Of a stretch of 64,000 bases of DNA, positions 8,517 to 17,825 are shown piece after piece (within the stretch, counting starts at the first letter, position 1; the number at the start of each line of letters is the position of its first letter). This DNA is from Shewanella sp. MTB7 (GTDB taxonomy: Bacteria > Pseudomonadota > Gammaproteobacteria > Enterobacterales > Shewanellaceae). The DNA lies in contig NZ_CP085636.1 in assembly GCF_027571385.1 (NCBI RefSeq), positions 1,798,001-1,862,000 on the forward strand, read 5' to 3'. The notes under the pieces are model-generated. The model saw only the letters and a program-made list of their open reading frames with translations. It was not told the DNA's origin and searched no databases. Made by a program: the position numbers and the translations under genes.

Positions 8517-9797
8517 TTACTGGTTTTTTTTCGGAGCTTGATAGTATTGGGGCATCACCCTCACCATTTTTACTTTATTTTCTCCCACTTCTACAATTTC
8601 AATCGGGTAACCTGCGATGCGCATGCTGGTATTGGGAGGAGGGATCTCTTCGAAGTACTCGACGATGAGACCATTGATAGTTTTAGGGCCATCAATAGGA
8701 AAATGCCATAGCATCTCTTTGTTGAGTTCACGAATATTGATGGCGGCTTCAATAAGATAGCTACCATCTTGCTGTTTATTTATCTCTTCACTCGGCGCCG
8801 GCTCTGTTGAGGTGGTGAAGTCCCCGACGATCTCTTCGAGAATATCTTCTAAGGTTACTAGACCTTGAATATCACCGTACTCATCGACAACAAGTCCTAT
8901 GCGCTCCTTATTTTGCTGAAAATTACCTAATTGTACATTGAGTGGCGTGCCTTCTGGAATAAAATAGAGTTCTTTGACGGCTCGTAGTAGTGAAGATTTG
9001 CTGAACTGATTTTTTGATTGCAAGCGTAGGGCATCGCGCAGATGCACAAATCCGACGGCGTCATCGATATTGTCACGGTAGAGCAGCACTCGAGTGTGGG
9101 GACTCTGAATCATTTGTTTGGTAATGCTTTTAAAGTCGTCATTAATATTGATGGCGAATAGATCTGAGCGCGGGATCATGATGTCTTCTACGGTCACTTT
9201 TTCAAGATCCATTATCGACAGCAACATCTCTTGATGACGGGTTGGAATAAGTGCACCAGCTTCATGAACGACGGTTCTCAGCTCCTCTTTACTCAGCGCA
9301 TCGGATGAACTCACCGAGCGAATGCCTAGGAGGCGTAAAACACCAGAGGTTATGAAATTAACGATTTTTACTAATGGTGACAAAAATACCAGTAACCATT
9401 TAAGTATAAAGCTTGAAGGAAAAGCGACCCGTTCAGGATGCATAGCAGCAATGGTTTTGGGGGTGACTTCGGCAAAAACCAATACAACTAAGGTTAACAC
9501 TCCAGTGGCGATGGCGACTCCCACGTCACCAAATAACCGCATTCCAATGATGGTCGCGATAGCTGATGCAAGAATATTAACCAGATTATTACCAATAAGA
9601 ATAAGACCTATTAATCGGTCTGGCCGTTCAAGCATCTGAATGGCTCGTTTGGCACCTTTATGTCCTTTAGAGGCTAAGTGTTTTAACCGATAGCGGTTCA
9701 GGGACATCATGGCAGTTTCAGACCCAGAGAAGTAAGCTGAGATAATGAGCAAGAAGATGAGAACAATTAGAAGTGTACTGGTTGATATGGCGTCCAA
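8517..9797 (-). CDS. yfjD: CNNM/CorC-HlyC family membrane protein (YfjD/CorB-like)
   Basis: The 426-residue protein has an N-terminal DUF21/CNNM membrane domain (residues about 5-190, including YFSGSETAMMSLNRYRL), a pair of CBS domains (about 205-335, including VEDIMIPRSDLFAI and DEYGDIQGLVTLEDILEEIVGD) and a C-terminal CorC_HlyC domain (about 350-420). Family members are linked to magnesium/cobalt handling and resistance to Mg stress. The start is a TTG at 9797, with GGAG eight bases upstream. It lies downstream of ypjD, as in E. coli, where the order ffh-ypjD-yfjD is conserved. Confidence 0.9.
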   Translation of the reverse strand: MDAISTSTLLIVLIFLLIISAYFSGSETAMMSLNRYRLKHLASKGHKGAKRAIQMLERPDRLIGLILIGNNLVNILASAIATIIGMRLFGDVGVAIATGVLTLVVLVFAEVTPKTIAAMHPERVAFPSSFILKWLLVFLSPLVKIVNFITSGVLRLLGIRSVSSSDALSKEELRTVVHEAGALIPTRHQEMLLSIMDLEKVTVEDIMIPRSDLFAININDDFKSITKQMIQSPHTRVLLYRDNIDDAVGFVHLRDALRLQSKNQFSKSSLLRAVKELYFIPEGTPLNVQLGNFQQNKERIGLVVDEYGDIQGLVTLEDILEEIVGDFTTSTEPAPSEEINKQQDGSYLIEAAINIRELNKEMLWHFPIDGPKTINGLIVEYFEEIPPPNTSMRIAGYPIEIVEVGENKVKMVRVMPQYYQAPKKNQ

Positions 9798-9893
9798 AAA
9801 GGAGCTCCATTAGTCTGGTTATAAATGTGTGAAACAGGTAAAACAGGCAATAGAAACTAGTAATTACAGCGATTTTATCAAAGTGTCAAGTTA

Positions 9894-9943
9894 GCCCTTT
9901 TATCTTTTCCATAAAAGATATCATAAACATATGAGAAAAGGGC
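9894..9943 (-). terminator. Hairpin between ypjD and the CorB-like gene
   Basis: GCCCTTTT and AAAAGGGC are complementary and flank an AT-rich loop that itself contains an AAAAGATA repeat. It lies directly downstream of ypjD on the minus strand and is likely a terminator or attenuator. Confidence 0.45.
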
Positions 9944-9961
9944 GTTTCCACTGAACTCTAT

Positions 9962-10750
9962 TTAATTTAAAATCAGTTCTTTAACTATTCTGGCACCAAA
10001 ATAAGCCAGTGACAATAGGGTCGCTCCTGATAGGGTATAGATAACGGCCGTTCTGATTTTACAGCCAACTAAATATTGCTGAGCAAGCATGGCGATATAA
10101 GTAAACCAGGCGAGGATAGAAAGTATGGCTTTATGTCCTTTACCCTCTTCAAACATATCATCAAGAAAGATGAAACCTGTGGCCAAAGATAAACTGAGTA
10201 AGATCACCCCAACAATGACTAAGTGGTAAAGTTGTTTCTCGACGGTCATCAAAGGTGGCATCGATGGACTCATTATCAGCTTTTTACTTTTAAGCTTATT
10301 TTGAATAATGGCAAGCTGGATAGCATAGAGTGCAGCAATCATAAGCGCGCTATAGGCCATGAGCGAGAGCACTACATGAACTAAGATGTCAGGATGGATT
10401 TCAAAGTGAGTGATATATTCTGGCGGTACCAACCAGAGTAGAGCGACGGAGATAATTGAGCAAGCATAGACAACAGGCACGACGACAATCATCTTGAGTC
10501 TGAATAACAACACTGTAAAGCTAAAAGCAATGATCCAGTTAACTAAAGATATCACATTTGTGAGGCTGAAATTCTGCCCGTTTCCGGTGAACATGGCTTG
10601 TGAAAGTGCTGCTGCGTGCAGGATAACGGCGATGGCGGCCACACCAGCCACTAGGCGACGGTTAGGACCGTCAGTATGAAACAGTCGGCTGACGACTAGC
10701 ACTAAGGCGATGCAGTAAAAAAGCATGGCAAAAGCAGAAAATATAACCAT
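9962..10750 (-). CDS. ypjD: CcsA/YpjD-type inner membrane protein
   Basis: This 262-residue protein has about eight transmembrane segments and belongs to the cytochrome c assembly (CcsA/CcmC-like) family. Visible marks are HAAALSQAMF in the N-terminal half, the HPDILVHVVLSLMAYSALMIAALYAIQLA region and a C-terminal GKGHKAILSILAW segment with conserved histidines that could bind haem. Its exact role is not established, although YpjD/CorE has been linked to Mg/Co transport with the neighbouring CNNM protein. It is divergent from ffh, as in enterobacteria. Confidence 0.9.
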   Translation of the reverse strand: MVIFSAFAMLFYCIALVLVVSRLFHTDGPNRRLVAGVAAIAVILHAAALSQAMFTGNGQNFSLTNVISLVNWIIAFSFTVLLFRLKMIVVVPVVYACSIISVALLWLVPPEYITHFEIHPDILVHVVLSLMAYSALMIAALYAIQLAIIQNKLKSKKLIMSPSMPPLMTVEKQLYHLVIVGVILLSLSLATGFIFLDDMFEEGKGHKAILSILAWFTYIAMLAQQYLVGCKIRTAVIYTLSGATLLSLAYFGARIVKELILN

Positions 10751-11325
10751 TGAGTATTAACCTATCGTTTTTGTTTACGATGCTAGTGTCTTGTTCGTGG
10801 GCAAAGCTCCGGGGAGCTAAGGTTAAGAACAGTATATGAAACCTATCGTTAGAATAACACGAGCGGCAGCTAATTGTGCAGTAGCTTTAAGCACAAAAAT
10901 TAGTGCTTTCTGAGCGTTAGCCCTAAGTTTCGAATATTTGTTGTTCAATTTTGCATAAAACTGTGGCGGTAAGCCTATCCTAAGCTGTTTACTCTGGTCT
11001 TAAGCAACTTCTCAGCGGGTCTCCCTCTGCCTATTCTTTGTAATTTAAATCAGTTTTATAAATAACCCAGAGTCTTACTTACACCGGTTGCGGTAAGGGG
11101 ATAACCATTGTCTCAATCACTGCAATTACCATGGGTGGTGCGAATGTCAGTCATGCACGACTATAGGGATATAGGAGGTAGAGCACTGTCAGGAACAAAT
11201 GCCGAGGCGTATTTTACTGAACAAGTTCAGCCATTCTACGGACGCTCTGAAACTAGTATTTTAAAGTAGCTTGGGGTTATAATGCTGCCCTATCAACGTA
11301 ACCTCTAAATGGTAAGAACACGATA
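10751..11325. other. Intergenic region between ypjD and ffh
   Basis: This 575-bp gap between divergent genes must hold both promoters, but I could not assign convincing -35/-10 boxes. Around 11125-11215 there is a degenerate relative of the small palindromic repeat (CACTGTCAGGAACAAATGCC). AGCACAAAAATTAGTGCT at about 10890-10907 is a small hairpin. No ORF is supported. Confidence 0.5.
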
Positions 11326-12699
11326 ATGTTTGAGAACTTAACGGACAGACTGTCACGTACACTGAAAAATATTAGTGGTCGTGGTCGCTTAACAGAAGAT
11401 AATGTTAAGGAAACCTTGCGCGAAGTGCGTATGGCGCTACTCGAAGCTGATGTGGCCTTACCGGTAGTACGTGACTTCGTTAACAGTGTAAAAGAGCGTG
11501 CAGTAGGACAGGAAGTTTCTAAGAGTCTCAGTCCGGGCCAAGCGTTTATTAAGATAGTCCAGAGCGAACTAGAAAACGCAATGGGCGCAGCGAATGAAGC
11601 GCTAGATCTATCGGCTCAACCGCCGGCAGTGATCATGATGGCGGGTCTTCAAGGTGCGGGTAAGACCACCAGTGTCGCCAAGTTGGCAAAGTTCCTGCGT
11701 GAACGTGAGAAGAAATCTGTTCTGGTTGTGAGTGCTGACGTATACCGTCCAGCGGCAATCAAGCAGTTAGAAACATTGGCAACTGAGGTTGAAGTTGAAT
11801 TCTTCCCATCAGATGTAAGCCAAAAGCCTATCGATATCGTTAATGCGGCTTTGGCACATGCCAAGCTTAAGTTTATTGATGTGGTTATTGTCGATACAGC
11901 AGGTCGTCTGCATGTTGACGAAGGCATGATGGATGAGATCAAAGCACTTCATGCAGCGGTTAATCCGGTTGAAACCTTGTTTGTCGTCGATGCGATGACG
12001 GGTCAAGATGCTGCTACGACGGCAAAAGCCTTCAATGAAGCTTTACCTTTAACCGGTGTGATATTGACGAAGGTTGATGGTGATGCCCGTGGTGGTGCTG
12101 CTTTATCTATCCGTCACATAACCGGTAAGCCAATTAAATTTTTAGGTGTCGGTGAGAAAATCGATGCCTTAGAGCCTTTCTATCCAGATCGTATCGCATC
12201 TCGCATCTTAGGTATGGGCGATGTACTGTCACTGATTGAAGAAGTTGAGCGCGGTGTCGATAAAGACAAGGCGATGAAGCTTGCTGCTAAAGTGAAAAAA
12301 GGTGGCAATTTCGATCTTGAAGATTTCCGCGAACAGCTGCAGCAGATGAAGAACATGGGCGGCATGATGAACATGATTGAGAAATTGCCGGGTGTAGGCC
12401 AATTGCCACCAGAGGCACTTGCTCAAGTTCAAAATGGTAAGATGACAAACCAGATGGAGGCGATTATTAACTCCATGACTAAAGGTGAGCGTACGCGACC
12501 GGACATCATCAAAGGTTCCCGTAAACGTCGTATTGCCCAAGGTTCAGGTACTCAAATTCAAGACGTCAATCGTCTGCTAAAGCAGTTTGCTCAGATGCAG
12601 AAGATGATGAAAAAGATGTCGGCTAAAGGCGGCATGAAAAAGATGATGCGTGGCATGAGTGGTATGTTGCCACCAGGTATGAAGATGCCCGGCCGCTAA
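11326..12699 (+). CDS. ffh: Signal recognition particle GTPase Ffh (SRP54)
   Basis: Ffh binds 4.5S RNA and the signal sequences of nascent membrane proteins and delivers ribosomes to FtsY. The 457-residue protein has the N domain (1-90), the G domain with the P-loop GLQGAGKTT (107-115), DTAGRLHVDE and TKVDGDARGG, and the methionine-rich M domain (about 325-457, with repeated MMKKMSAKGGMKKMMRGMSGM-type composition) that grips signal peptides and RNA. Length and order are standard. The ATG start at 11326 follows AAGAACACGATA, a weak ribosome binding site. Confidence 0.98.
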   Translation: MFENLTDRLSRTLKNISGRGRLTEDNVKETLREVRMALLEADVALPVVRDFVNSVKERAVGQEVSKSLSPGQAFIKIVQSELENAMGAANEALDLSAQPPAVIMMAGLQGAGKTTSVAKLAKFLREREKKSVLVVSADVYRPAAIKQLETLATEVEVEFFPSDVSQKPIDIVNAALAHAKLKFIDVVIVDTAGRLHVDEGMMDEIKALHAAVNPVETLFVVDAMTGQDAATTAKAFNEALPLTGVILTKVDGDARGGAALSIRHITGKPIKFLGVGEKIDALEPFYPDRIASRILGMGDVLSLIEEVERGVDKDKAMKLAAKVKKGGNFDLEDFREQLQQMKNMGGMMNMIEKLPGVGQLPPEALAQVQNGKMTNQMEAIINSMTKGERTRPDIIKGSRKRRIAQGSGTQIQDVNRLLKQFAQMQKMMKKMSAKGGMKKMMRGMSGMLPPGMKMPGR

Positions 12700-12757
12700 T
12701 AATATATAAATTTACATCAGGAGCTCGGGGTAGGTTATTAGCCACCAAGGGCTTTTA

Positions 12758-12799
12758 TACGCCAATCTCACTAAATATTGATTTAGCGAGATTGGCGTA
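12758..12799 (+). terminator. Long hairpin after ffh
   Basis: TACGCCAATCTC-A-CTAAAT and ATTTAG-C-GAGATTGGCGTA form a 19-bp stem with one mismatch and an ATTG loop. The stem is followed by AGTGCTCAAAAA, not a T-run, so it is a strong structure without the tail of an intrinsic terminator. Confidence 0.6.
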
Positions 12800-12857
12800 G
12801 TGCTCAAAAAACATTGCATTCGTCGACGAGTAAGGTAAACTCGTCCGGCTTTCTACA

Positions 12858-12897
12858 CTGGGACACTTCGCGAACACGGAGTCCCAGTTTTTATTTT
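12858..12897 (+). terminator. Terminator-like hairpin in the rpsP leader
   Basis: CTGGGAC and GTCCCAG pair around a loop containing TTCGCGAA, followed by TTTTTATTTT. It lies only about 38 bases before the rpsP start. It could end ffh transcripts or act as an attenuator for the ribosomal protein operon. Confidence 0.6.
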
Positions 12898-12934
12898 GCT
12901 TCGAAGAAGCAAACCATTAGAGGATTGAAGACGC

Positions 12935-13186
12935 ATGGTTACCATTCGTTTAGCTCGTGGCGGCGCAAAAAAGCGTCCATTTTATAACATCGTTGTTGCT
13001 GACAGCCGTAATGCCCGTGATGGTCGTTTCATTGAGCGTGTTGGTTTCTTTAACCCAATGGCTCGCGGACAGGAAGAAACGTTACGTTTAGACCTAGACC
13101 GTGTTGAGCATTGGGTTGCTACTGGCGCAGGTACTTCTGATCGCGTAGCAAAATTGATCAAAGACGCGCGTAAAGCAGCTGCTTAA
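12935..13186 (+). CDS. rpsP: 30S ribosomal protein S16
   Basis: S16 is needed for assembly of the 30S subunit, in the 5' domain of 16S rRNA. The 83-residue product starts [20 protein letters not shown] and contains [14 protein letters not shown], both hallmarks of the family. The ATG at 12935 follows AGAGGATTGAAGACGC. It is the first gene of the conserved rpsP-rimM-trmD-rplS operon. Confidence 0.98.
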   Translation: MVTIRLARGGAKKRPFYNIVVADSRNARDGRFIERVGFFNPMARGQEETLRLDLDRVEHWVATGAGTSDRVAKLIKDARKAAA

Positions 13187-13206
13187 TAGCGTTAAGGTAT
13201 AGTTTG

Positions 13207-13737
13207 ATGAGTAGTAAACAAGAACCTGTCGTACTGGGTAAAATAGGCTCCAGTCATGGCATTAAGGGTTGGTTGAAGATCACTACCTATACCGATTCTG
13301 TTGAAGGCATTTTTAATTATTCACCTTGGTTGATTAAAGAGCAGGGTGAGTGGCGCGAAGTAAAGGTTATCCAGTGGCGTTGTCAGGGAAAAGCTGTAGT
13401 GGCTTCTCTTGAGGGCGTAGAAACACGGGATCAGGCGCAGATGCTCACAAATTGTGAGATAGCTGTGACTGCAGAGCAGATGCAAGATCTACCGGAAGAT
13501 GAATTCTACTGGCGTGATCTTATCGGTTGTGAAGTAACCAATACGAAAGGCTACAAGATGGGTAAGGTTCAGGAGATCGTGGAAACAGGATCGAATGACG
13601 TGCTTCTTGTTAAGGCTAATGCAAAAGATGGCTTCGGCAAAGCGGAACGTATGATCCCCTTTGTCACCGAGCAGTTCATCATTGAGGTGAACTTAGCGGA
13701 GAAACAGATCTTAGTGGATTGGGATCCGGACTTTTAA
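13207..13737 (+). CDS. rimM: Ribosome maturation factor RimM
   Basis: RimM assists assembly of the 30S head, acting with S19. The 176-residue protein has the N-terminal RimM domain ([18 protein letters not shown]) and a C-terminal PRC-barrel ([23 protein letters not shown] and the final [19 protein letters not shown]-like strand ending ILVDWDPDF). The ATG at 13207 is preferred to the overlapping TTG at 13204. It lies 20 bases after rpsP and 15 before trmD, consistent with one transcript. Confidence 0.97.
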   Translation: MSSKQEPVVLGKIGSSHGIKGWLKITTYTDSVEGIFNYSPWLIKEQGEWREVKVIQWRCQGKAVVASLEGVETRDQAQMLTNCEIAVTAEQMQDLPEDEFYWRDLIGCEVTNTKGYKMGKVQEIVETGSNDVLLVKANAKDGFGKAERMIPFVTEQFIIEVNLAEKQILVDWDPDF

Positions 13738-13752
13738 GTCGAGGTAGAACAT

Positions 13753-14499
13753 ATGTGGTTAGGGGTAGTAACCCTGTTTCCAGAGATGTTTCGTGCCGTA
13801 ACAGACTTTGGAGTAACGGGTCGGGCCGTTAACAAAGGCCTGCTTAAGTTGCAAACGTGGAATCCAAGAGATTTCACCCATGATAAACATAATACAGTGG
13901 ATGATCGCCCTTATGGTGGTGGTCCTGGCATGTTGATGATGGTGCAACCTTTACGCGATGCTATCCATGCAGCGAAAGCTGCGGCTGGTGACAGTGCGAA
14001 GGTGATTTATCTTTCTCCTCAAGGACGCAAGCTGACTCAGCAAGGCGTCGAAGAGTTAGCTAAATCGGACAGTTTGATTTTAGTCTGTGGTCGATACGAA
14101 GGTGTTGACGAACGAATTATTCAAACTGAAGTGGATGAAGAGTGGTCAATTGGAGATTACGTGCTTTCGGGCGGTGAACTTCCTGCGATGGCTCTGATTG
14201 ATTCAGTATCTAGGTTGGTTCCGGGTGTACTCGGTAAACAAGCCTCAGCAGAGCAGGATTCCTTCTCTGATGGTTTACTGGATTGTCCCCACTATACTCG
14301 CCCTGAAAGCTTGGATGGTTTAGATGTACCGGCAGTTTTGTTAAGTGGTAACCACGAACATATTAGACGCTGGCGTCTGCAACAAAGTCTCGGAAGAACT
14401 TTGTTAAGACGACCAGAATTATTAGAAAACCTAGCTCTGACTGACGAACAAACGAAGCTGTTAGCTCAGTTTGTTGATTCAACAAATGAGTGTGGATAG
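13753..14499 (+). CDS. trmD: tRNA (guanine37-N1)-methyltransferase
   Basis: TrmD methylates G37 next to the anticodon of several tRNAs using S-adenosylmethionine, preventing +1 frameshifts. The 248-residue protein shows the SPOUT trefoil-knot motifs: [36 protein letters not shown] and [13 protein letters not shown], then the C-terminal tRNA-binding part ([12 protein letters not shown] and [13 protein letters not shown]). The start is an ATG at 13753 after TCGAGGTAGAAC. It is the third gene of the rpsP operon. Confidence 0.98.
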   Translation: MWLGVVTLFPEMFRAVTDFGVTGRAVNKGLLKLQTWNPRDFTHDKHNTVDDRPYGGGPGMLMMVQPLRDAIHAAKAAAGDSAKVIYLSPQGRKLTQQGVEELAKSDSLILVCGRYEGVDERIIQTEVDEEWSIGDYVLSGGELPAMALIDSVSRLVPGVLGKQASAEQDSFSDGLLDCPHYTRPESLDGLDVPAVLLSGNHEHIRRWRLQQSLGRTLLRRPELLENLALTDEQTKLLAQFVDSTNECG

Positions 14500-14534
14500 T
14501 TACGATCAGTTATTACTAGTATGGAGTTTATTTC

Positions 14535-14888
14535 ATGAATAACATCATTAAAATGCTCAACGAAGAGCAAATGAAGAAAGATGTACCAGATTTTGGTGCA
14601 GGCGACACAGTCGTTGTTAAAGTACGTGTTGTTGAAGGTGGTAAAGAGCGTCTACAGGCGTTTGAAGGTATTGTAATCGCTAAGCGTAACCGCGGCGTTC
14701 ACTCTGCATTCACTGTACGTAAAATCTCTAATGGTGAAGGTGTTGAGCGTGCATTTCAAACGCATAGCCCAATCATCGCTGATATCGAAGTTAAGCGTCG
14801 TGGCCGTGTTCGTCGTGCTAAGCTTTACTATCTACGTGAGCGTTCAGGTAAGTCTGCACGTATCCGTGAGAAACTAGTCGCTAAGTAA
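14535..14888 (+). CDS. rplS: 50S ribosomal protein L19
   Basis: L19 sits at the 30S-50S interface of the ribosome. The 117-residue product has [17 protein letters not shown], the [15 protein letters not shown] loop and the basic C-terminus [20 protein letters not shown], all typical. It closes the rpsP-rimM-trmD-rplS operon and is followed by an intrinsic terminator. Confidence 0.98.
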   Translation: MNNIIKMLNEEQMKKDVPDFGAGDTVVVKVRVVEGGKERLQAFEGIVIAKRNRGVHSAFTVRKISNGEGVERAFQTHSPIIADIEVKRRGRVRRAKLYYLRERSGKSARIREKLVAK

Positions 14889-14935
14889 TTAGTTGTTATA
14901 GTTTCAAGTAAAAAAAGACGCAGTGTTCGCACAAT

Positions 14936-14960
14936 AACCCGCCAATAGGCGGGTTTTTGT
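14936..14960 (+). terminator. Terminator of the rpsP operon
   Basis: AACCCGCC, loop AATA and GGCGGGTT form a GC-rich stem followed by TTTT. It is a classic intrinsic terminator about 48 bases after the rplS stop. Confidence 0.88.
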
Positions 14961-15246
14961 GATCTTGGGGGAGAAGAAAAGTTTCGAGTTCAAGAAAGCT
15001 AAAAAGTCTCGAATGGCGAGTTCAAATAGAGCTTAGAGAACATCGAGCTGCTAGGTTCTACTTTATTCCATGAATTTTGCTTGAGTTGATAGTTCTTGCT
15101 TGATCTTAGGATTAAGCACAGGCATAGTTAACTCAACTCTGTAATGGTGTAGCGTTACAGCTTTACGTTTTATTTGAATAATCAAGTCAATATTGTTTAA
15201 TCATATAGCGAAATTCAGGCAAGTTTAAAATTATCAGGTGGTTAGT
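14961..15246 (+). other. Leader/promoter region of aroF
   Basis: This gap of 286 bases must contain the aroF-tyrA promoter. TGTAAT..GTTACA at 15140-15159 resembles two TyrR half-boxes, but the spacing is 2 bases longer than the TyrR consensus, so I do not call an operator. No leader peptide or terminator is visible. Confidence 0.35.
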
Positions 15247-16341
15247 ATGCAACAAGATACGATAAATAATGTTCATATCAGTTCAGAGAAAGTGTTGGTG
15301 ACGCCTCAGGAGTTAAAGCTTGAGTTGCCTCTGTCTGAGCATGCATACCATTATGTGCTTAATGCCCGTAAAACTGTCGCAGATATCGTACATAAACGTG
15401 ATAATAGAGTCTTAATCGTAGCTGGCCCATGTTCAATCCATGATATTGATTCAGCCAAAGAGTACGCGCTTAAACTGAAGAAACTGCACGATGAGCTTAA
15501 TGATGACTTTTACATCTTGATGCGAGTTTACTTTGAGAAGCCAAGAACGACAGTAGGTTGGAAGGGGATGATTAACGATCCAGATATGGATGAATCATTT
15601 GATGTGGAGAAGGGACTTCGTCAAGCTCGTGAGTTAATGATCTGGCTTGCTGAACTTGGCTTGCCCGTTGCGACCGAAGCGTTGGATCCAATTAGCCCTC
15701 AGTATATGTCAGAGCTGGTCTCCTGGTCTGCTATTGGCGCGAGAACGACTGAATCTCAAACTCATAGAGAGATGGCGTCGGGTTTATCAATGCCGGTAGG
15801 TTTTAAAAATGGTACCGATGGTAAACTTGGTGTCGCGATTAATGCGCTCGAGTCTGCGGCCAGTAGCCATCGATTCATGGGGATTAATCAGAAGGGGCAG
15901 GTAGCTTTATTGCAAACAGCGGGAAATCCTGACGGTCATGTGATTTTACGTGGTGGGAAAACACCAAACTATGATGCCCAAAGTGTTGAGATTTGTGAGC
16001 GTCAGCTGCACAGTGCAAATTTAAATGCTCGCTTAATTGTCGATTGCAGTCATGGAAACTCTTCGAAAGATCACCGTAAACAAAAAGGTGTCTGTGAAGA
16101 CGTTTTTAAGCAGATTTTATCAGGTAATCAATCTATTATTGGTGTCATGCTTGAGAGTCACCTCAATGAAGGTAACCAAAGTAGCAATAAACCTATGAGT
16201 GAACTCACTTACGGTGTGTCAGTGACTGATGCCTGTATTGATTGGGCAACGACAGAGCGGTTATTACGTGAAGGTGCAGTATCATTATCTTCTGTACTTA
16301 CAAGCCGATTCGATATACCAAATAAAGTGGTCAATGGTTAA
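15247..16341 (+). CDS. aroF: 3-deoxy-7-phosphoheptulonate (DAHP) synthase, class I-alpha
   Basis: This enzyme joins phosphoenolpyruvate and erythrose 4-phosphate in the first step of aromatic amino acid synthesis. The 364-residue protein has the class I-alpha motifs RVLIVAGPCSIHD (metal-binding Cys), RVYFEKPRTTVGWKG, GARTTESQTHREMASGLSMPVGFKNGTDG and IVDCSHGNSSKDH. The ATG at 15247 is preferred to the GTG at 15238. The gene lies just before tyrA, which suggests it is the tyrosine-responsive isozyme, as in E. coli; the feedback specificity itself is not read from the sequence. Confidence 0.95.
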   Translation: MQQDTINNVHISSEKVLVTPQELKLELPLSEHAYHYVLNARKTVADIVHKRDNRVLIVAGPCSIHDIDSAKEYALKLKKLHDELNDDFYILMRVYFEKPRTTVGWKGMINDPDMDESFDVEKGLRQARELMIWLAELGLPVATEALDPISPQYMSELVSWSAIGARTTESQTHREMASGLSMPVGFKNGTDGKLGVAINALESAASSHRFMGINQKGQVALLQTAGNPDGHVILRGGKTPNYDAQSVEICERQLHSANLNARLIVDCSHGNSSKDHRKQKGVCEDVFKQILSGNQSIIGVMLESHLNEGNQSSNKPMSELTYGVSVTDACIDWATTERLLREGAVSLSSVLTSRFDIPNKVVNG

Positions 16342-16400
16342 TATTTTGACTGTCGGTTTTCACTGAGCTTTTGTACACCTTCTTGATGGAAAGATAAACA

Positions 16401-17540
16401 ATGAACGAACGAACAACGGCCGATCTGGAAAACCTACGAGGTCTGATTGACAGTGTCGATCAGCAGCTGCTCAATTTATTAAGAAAGCGTCTGGATTTAG
16501 TCGCTCAAGTTGGTGCGGTTAAACATAGTGCTGGTTTGCCTATTTATGCGCCCCAACGAGAAGCAGCTATGCTGGCTAAACGTCGCGCTGAGGCTAATGA
16601 AATAGGCGTGTCACCTCAGTTGATTGAGGATATTCTACGCCGTTTGATGCGGGAATCTTACCTCAATGAAAGAGATGTCGGCTTCAAGCAAATTAAAGAA
16701 AATTTGGGCCATGTGGTGGTGGTTGGTGGAGAAGGAAAGTTAGGTGGCTTGTTCTCGCAGATGTTACGTCTGTCAGGTTACCAAGTCGAAACATTGGATA
16801 AAGATGACTGGGGTAATGCTGAGCAGATTTTTGATGGTGCTGGTTTAGTCATCGTGACCGTACCTATCGCCATTACCTGTGAGTTAATTCGTGAACAACT
16901 TACTACATTACCTGAAACTTGTATCTTGGCCGATTTGACATCGATTAAGAGCGAACCAGTCAATGCCATGTTAGCAGCGCATAAGGGACCTGTTGTAGGC
17001 TTACACCCAATGTTTGGCCCCGATGTAGGTAGTTTAGCAAAGCAGGTTGTGGTGGTGTGTCATGGGCGAGACAGTGATAAGTATCAGTGGCTGCTTGAGC
17101 AGATCCAAATATGGGGGGCACGAATTGTTGAAGCTGAGCCTGAGAGACACGATAAGGCGATGCAACTAGTGCAAGCTATGCGACATTTCTCCTCTTTTGT
17201 TTATGGCTTAAACCTCTATAAAGAGGAAGCAGATATAGAGAGCTTACTGCAATTTAGTTCGCCTATTTATCGTCTCGAACTTGCAATGGTAGGTCGTTTA
17301 TTCGCTCAAAGTCCTGAGCTCTATGCTGATATTATTTTTGCTCAAAAAGAAAGTATGCAAGCGATCGGTGATTATTTGGATAACTATTCCCATGCATTGT
17401 CATTGTTACAAGCTGGCGATAGGGAGGCTTTTGTGGCTCAATTTAAAGAGGTAGCTCAGTGGTTTGGTGACTTTGCTCCTCAATTTCAACGTGAGAGTCG
17501 TGCCATGCTGCAGTCTGTCAATGATATGAAAACCGACTAA
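16401..17540 (+). CDS. tyrA: Bifunctional chorismate mutase / prephenate dehydrogenase
   Basis: TyrA (T-protein) converts chorismate to prephenate and then to 4-hydroxyphenylpyruvate, toward tyrosine. The 379-residue protein has an N-terminal AroQ-type mutase (residues about 5-90: [27 protein letters not shown] and [10 protein letters not shown]) and a dehydrogenase domain with the NAD-binding loop [17 protein letters not shown] and [12 protein letters not shown] with the substrate-binding residues. It lies 59 bases after aroF and is presumably in the same operon. A terminator follows. Confidence 0.97.
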   Translation: MNERTTADLENLRGLIDSVDQQLLNLLRKRLDLVAQVGAVKHSAGLPIYAPQREAAMLAKRRAEANEIGVSPQLIEDILRRLMRESYLNERDVGFKQIKENLGHVVVVGGEGKLGGLFSQMLRLSGYQVETLDKDDWGNAEQIFDGAGLVIVTVPIAITCELIREQLTTLPETCILADLTSIKSEPVNAMLAAHKGPVVGLHPMFGPDVGSLAKQVVVVCHGRDSDKYQWLLEQIQIWGARIVEAEPERHDKAMQLVQAMRHFSSFVYGLNLYKEEADIESLLQFSSPIYRLELAMVGRLFAQSPELYADIIFAQKESMQAIGDYLDNYSHALSLLQAGDREAFVAQFKEVAQWFGDFAPQFQRESRAMLQSVNDMKTD

Positions 17541-17569
17541 TCAGCAATAGATTGATCAATTATACCAAT

Positions 17570-17593
17570 GGGAGCTTAGGCTCCCTTTCCTAT
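17570..17593 (+). terminator. Terminator after tyrA
   Basis: GGGAGC, loop TTAG and GCTCCC form a tight stem followed by TTTCCTATTT, 30 bases after the tyrA stop. Confidence 0.65.
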
Positions 17594-17781
17594 TTATCGT
17601 TATCTCTTCACTCTTTTACTTACTATCTTTGCCGCTCTTTCTTTGATACTTGTAATTTAGCTATCTGCAATGTAATTGGTATATGTCGATTCGTTTTGAT
17701 GAATTTGATCTACCTCAAACTTTCAGCTATTAAATCAAATTCCGCTATCTAAGTGACAATGCTTACCTTTACACTAGCTTT

Positions 17782-17806
17782 AAACATGCAAATTAAAAGC
17801 ATGATT
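17782..17806 (+). promoter_or_regulatory. Candidate NsrR-like operator upstream of hcp
   Basis: CATGCAAATTAAAAGCATG (17785-17803) is an imperfect palindrome. It agrees at roughly 16 of 23 positions with the gammaproteobacterial NsrR consensus, with the same spacing between the ATGCA-type half-sites. NsrR is the nitric-oxide-sensing repressor known to control hcp-hcr. The assignment is by similarity of pattern only. Confidence 0.5.
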
Positions 17807-17825
17807 AAAATTAGGAGCAGTAGCA

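Noticed and set aside
15140..15159. TGTAAT..GTTACA resembling a TyrR box before aroF
   Set aside because: The half-sites are 2 bases too far apart for the TyrR consensus; reported only as a note on the leader region.
17552..17752. 66-codon ORF after tyrA
   Set aside because: It overlaps the tyrA terminator hairpin and has no ribosome binding site.
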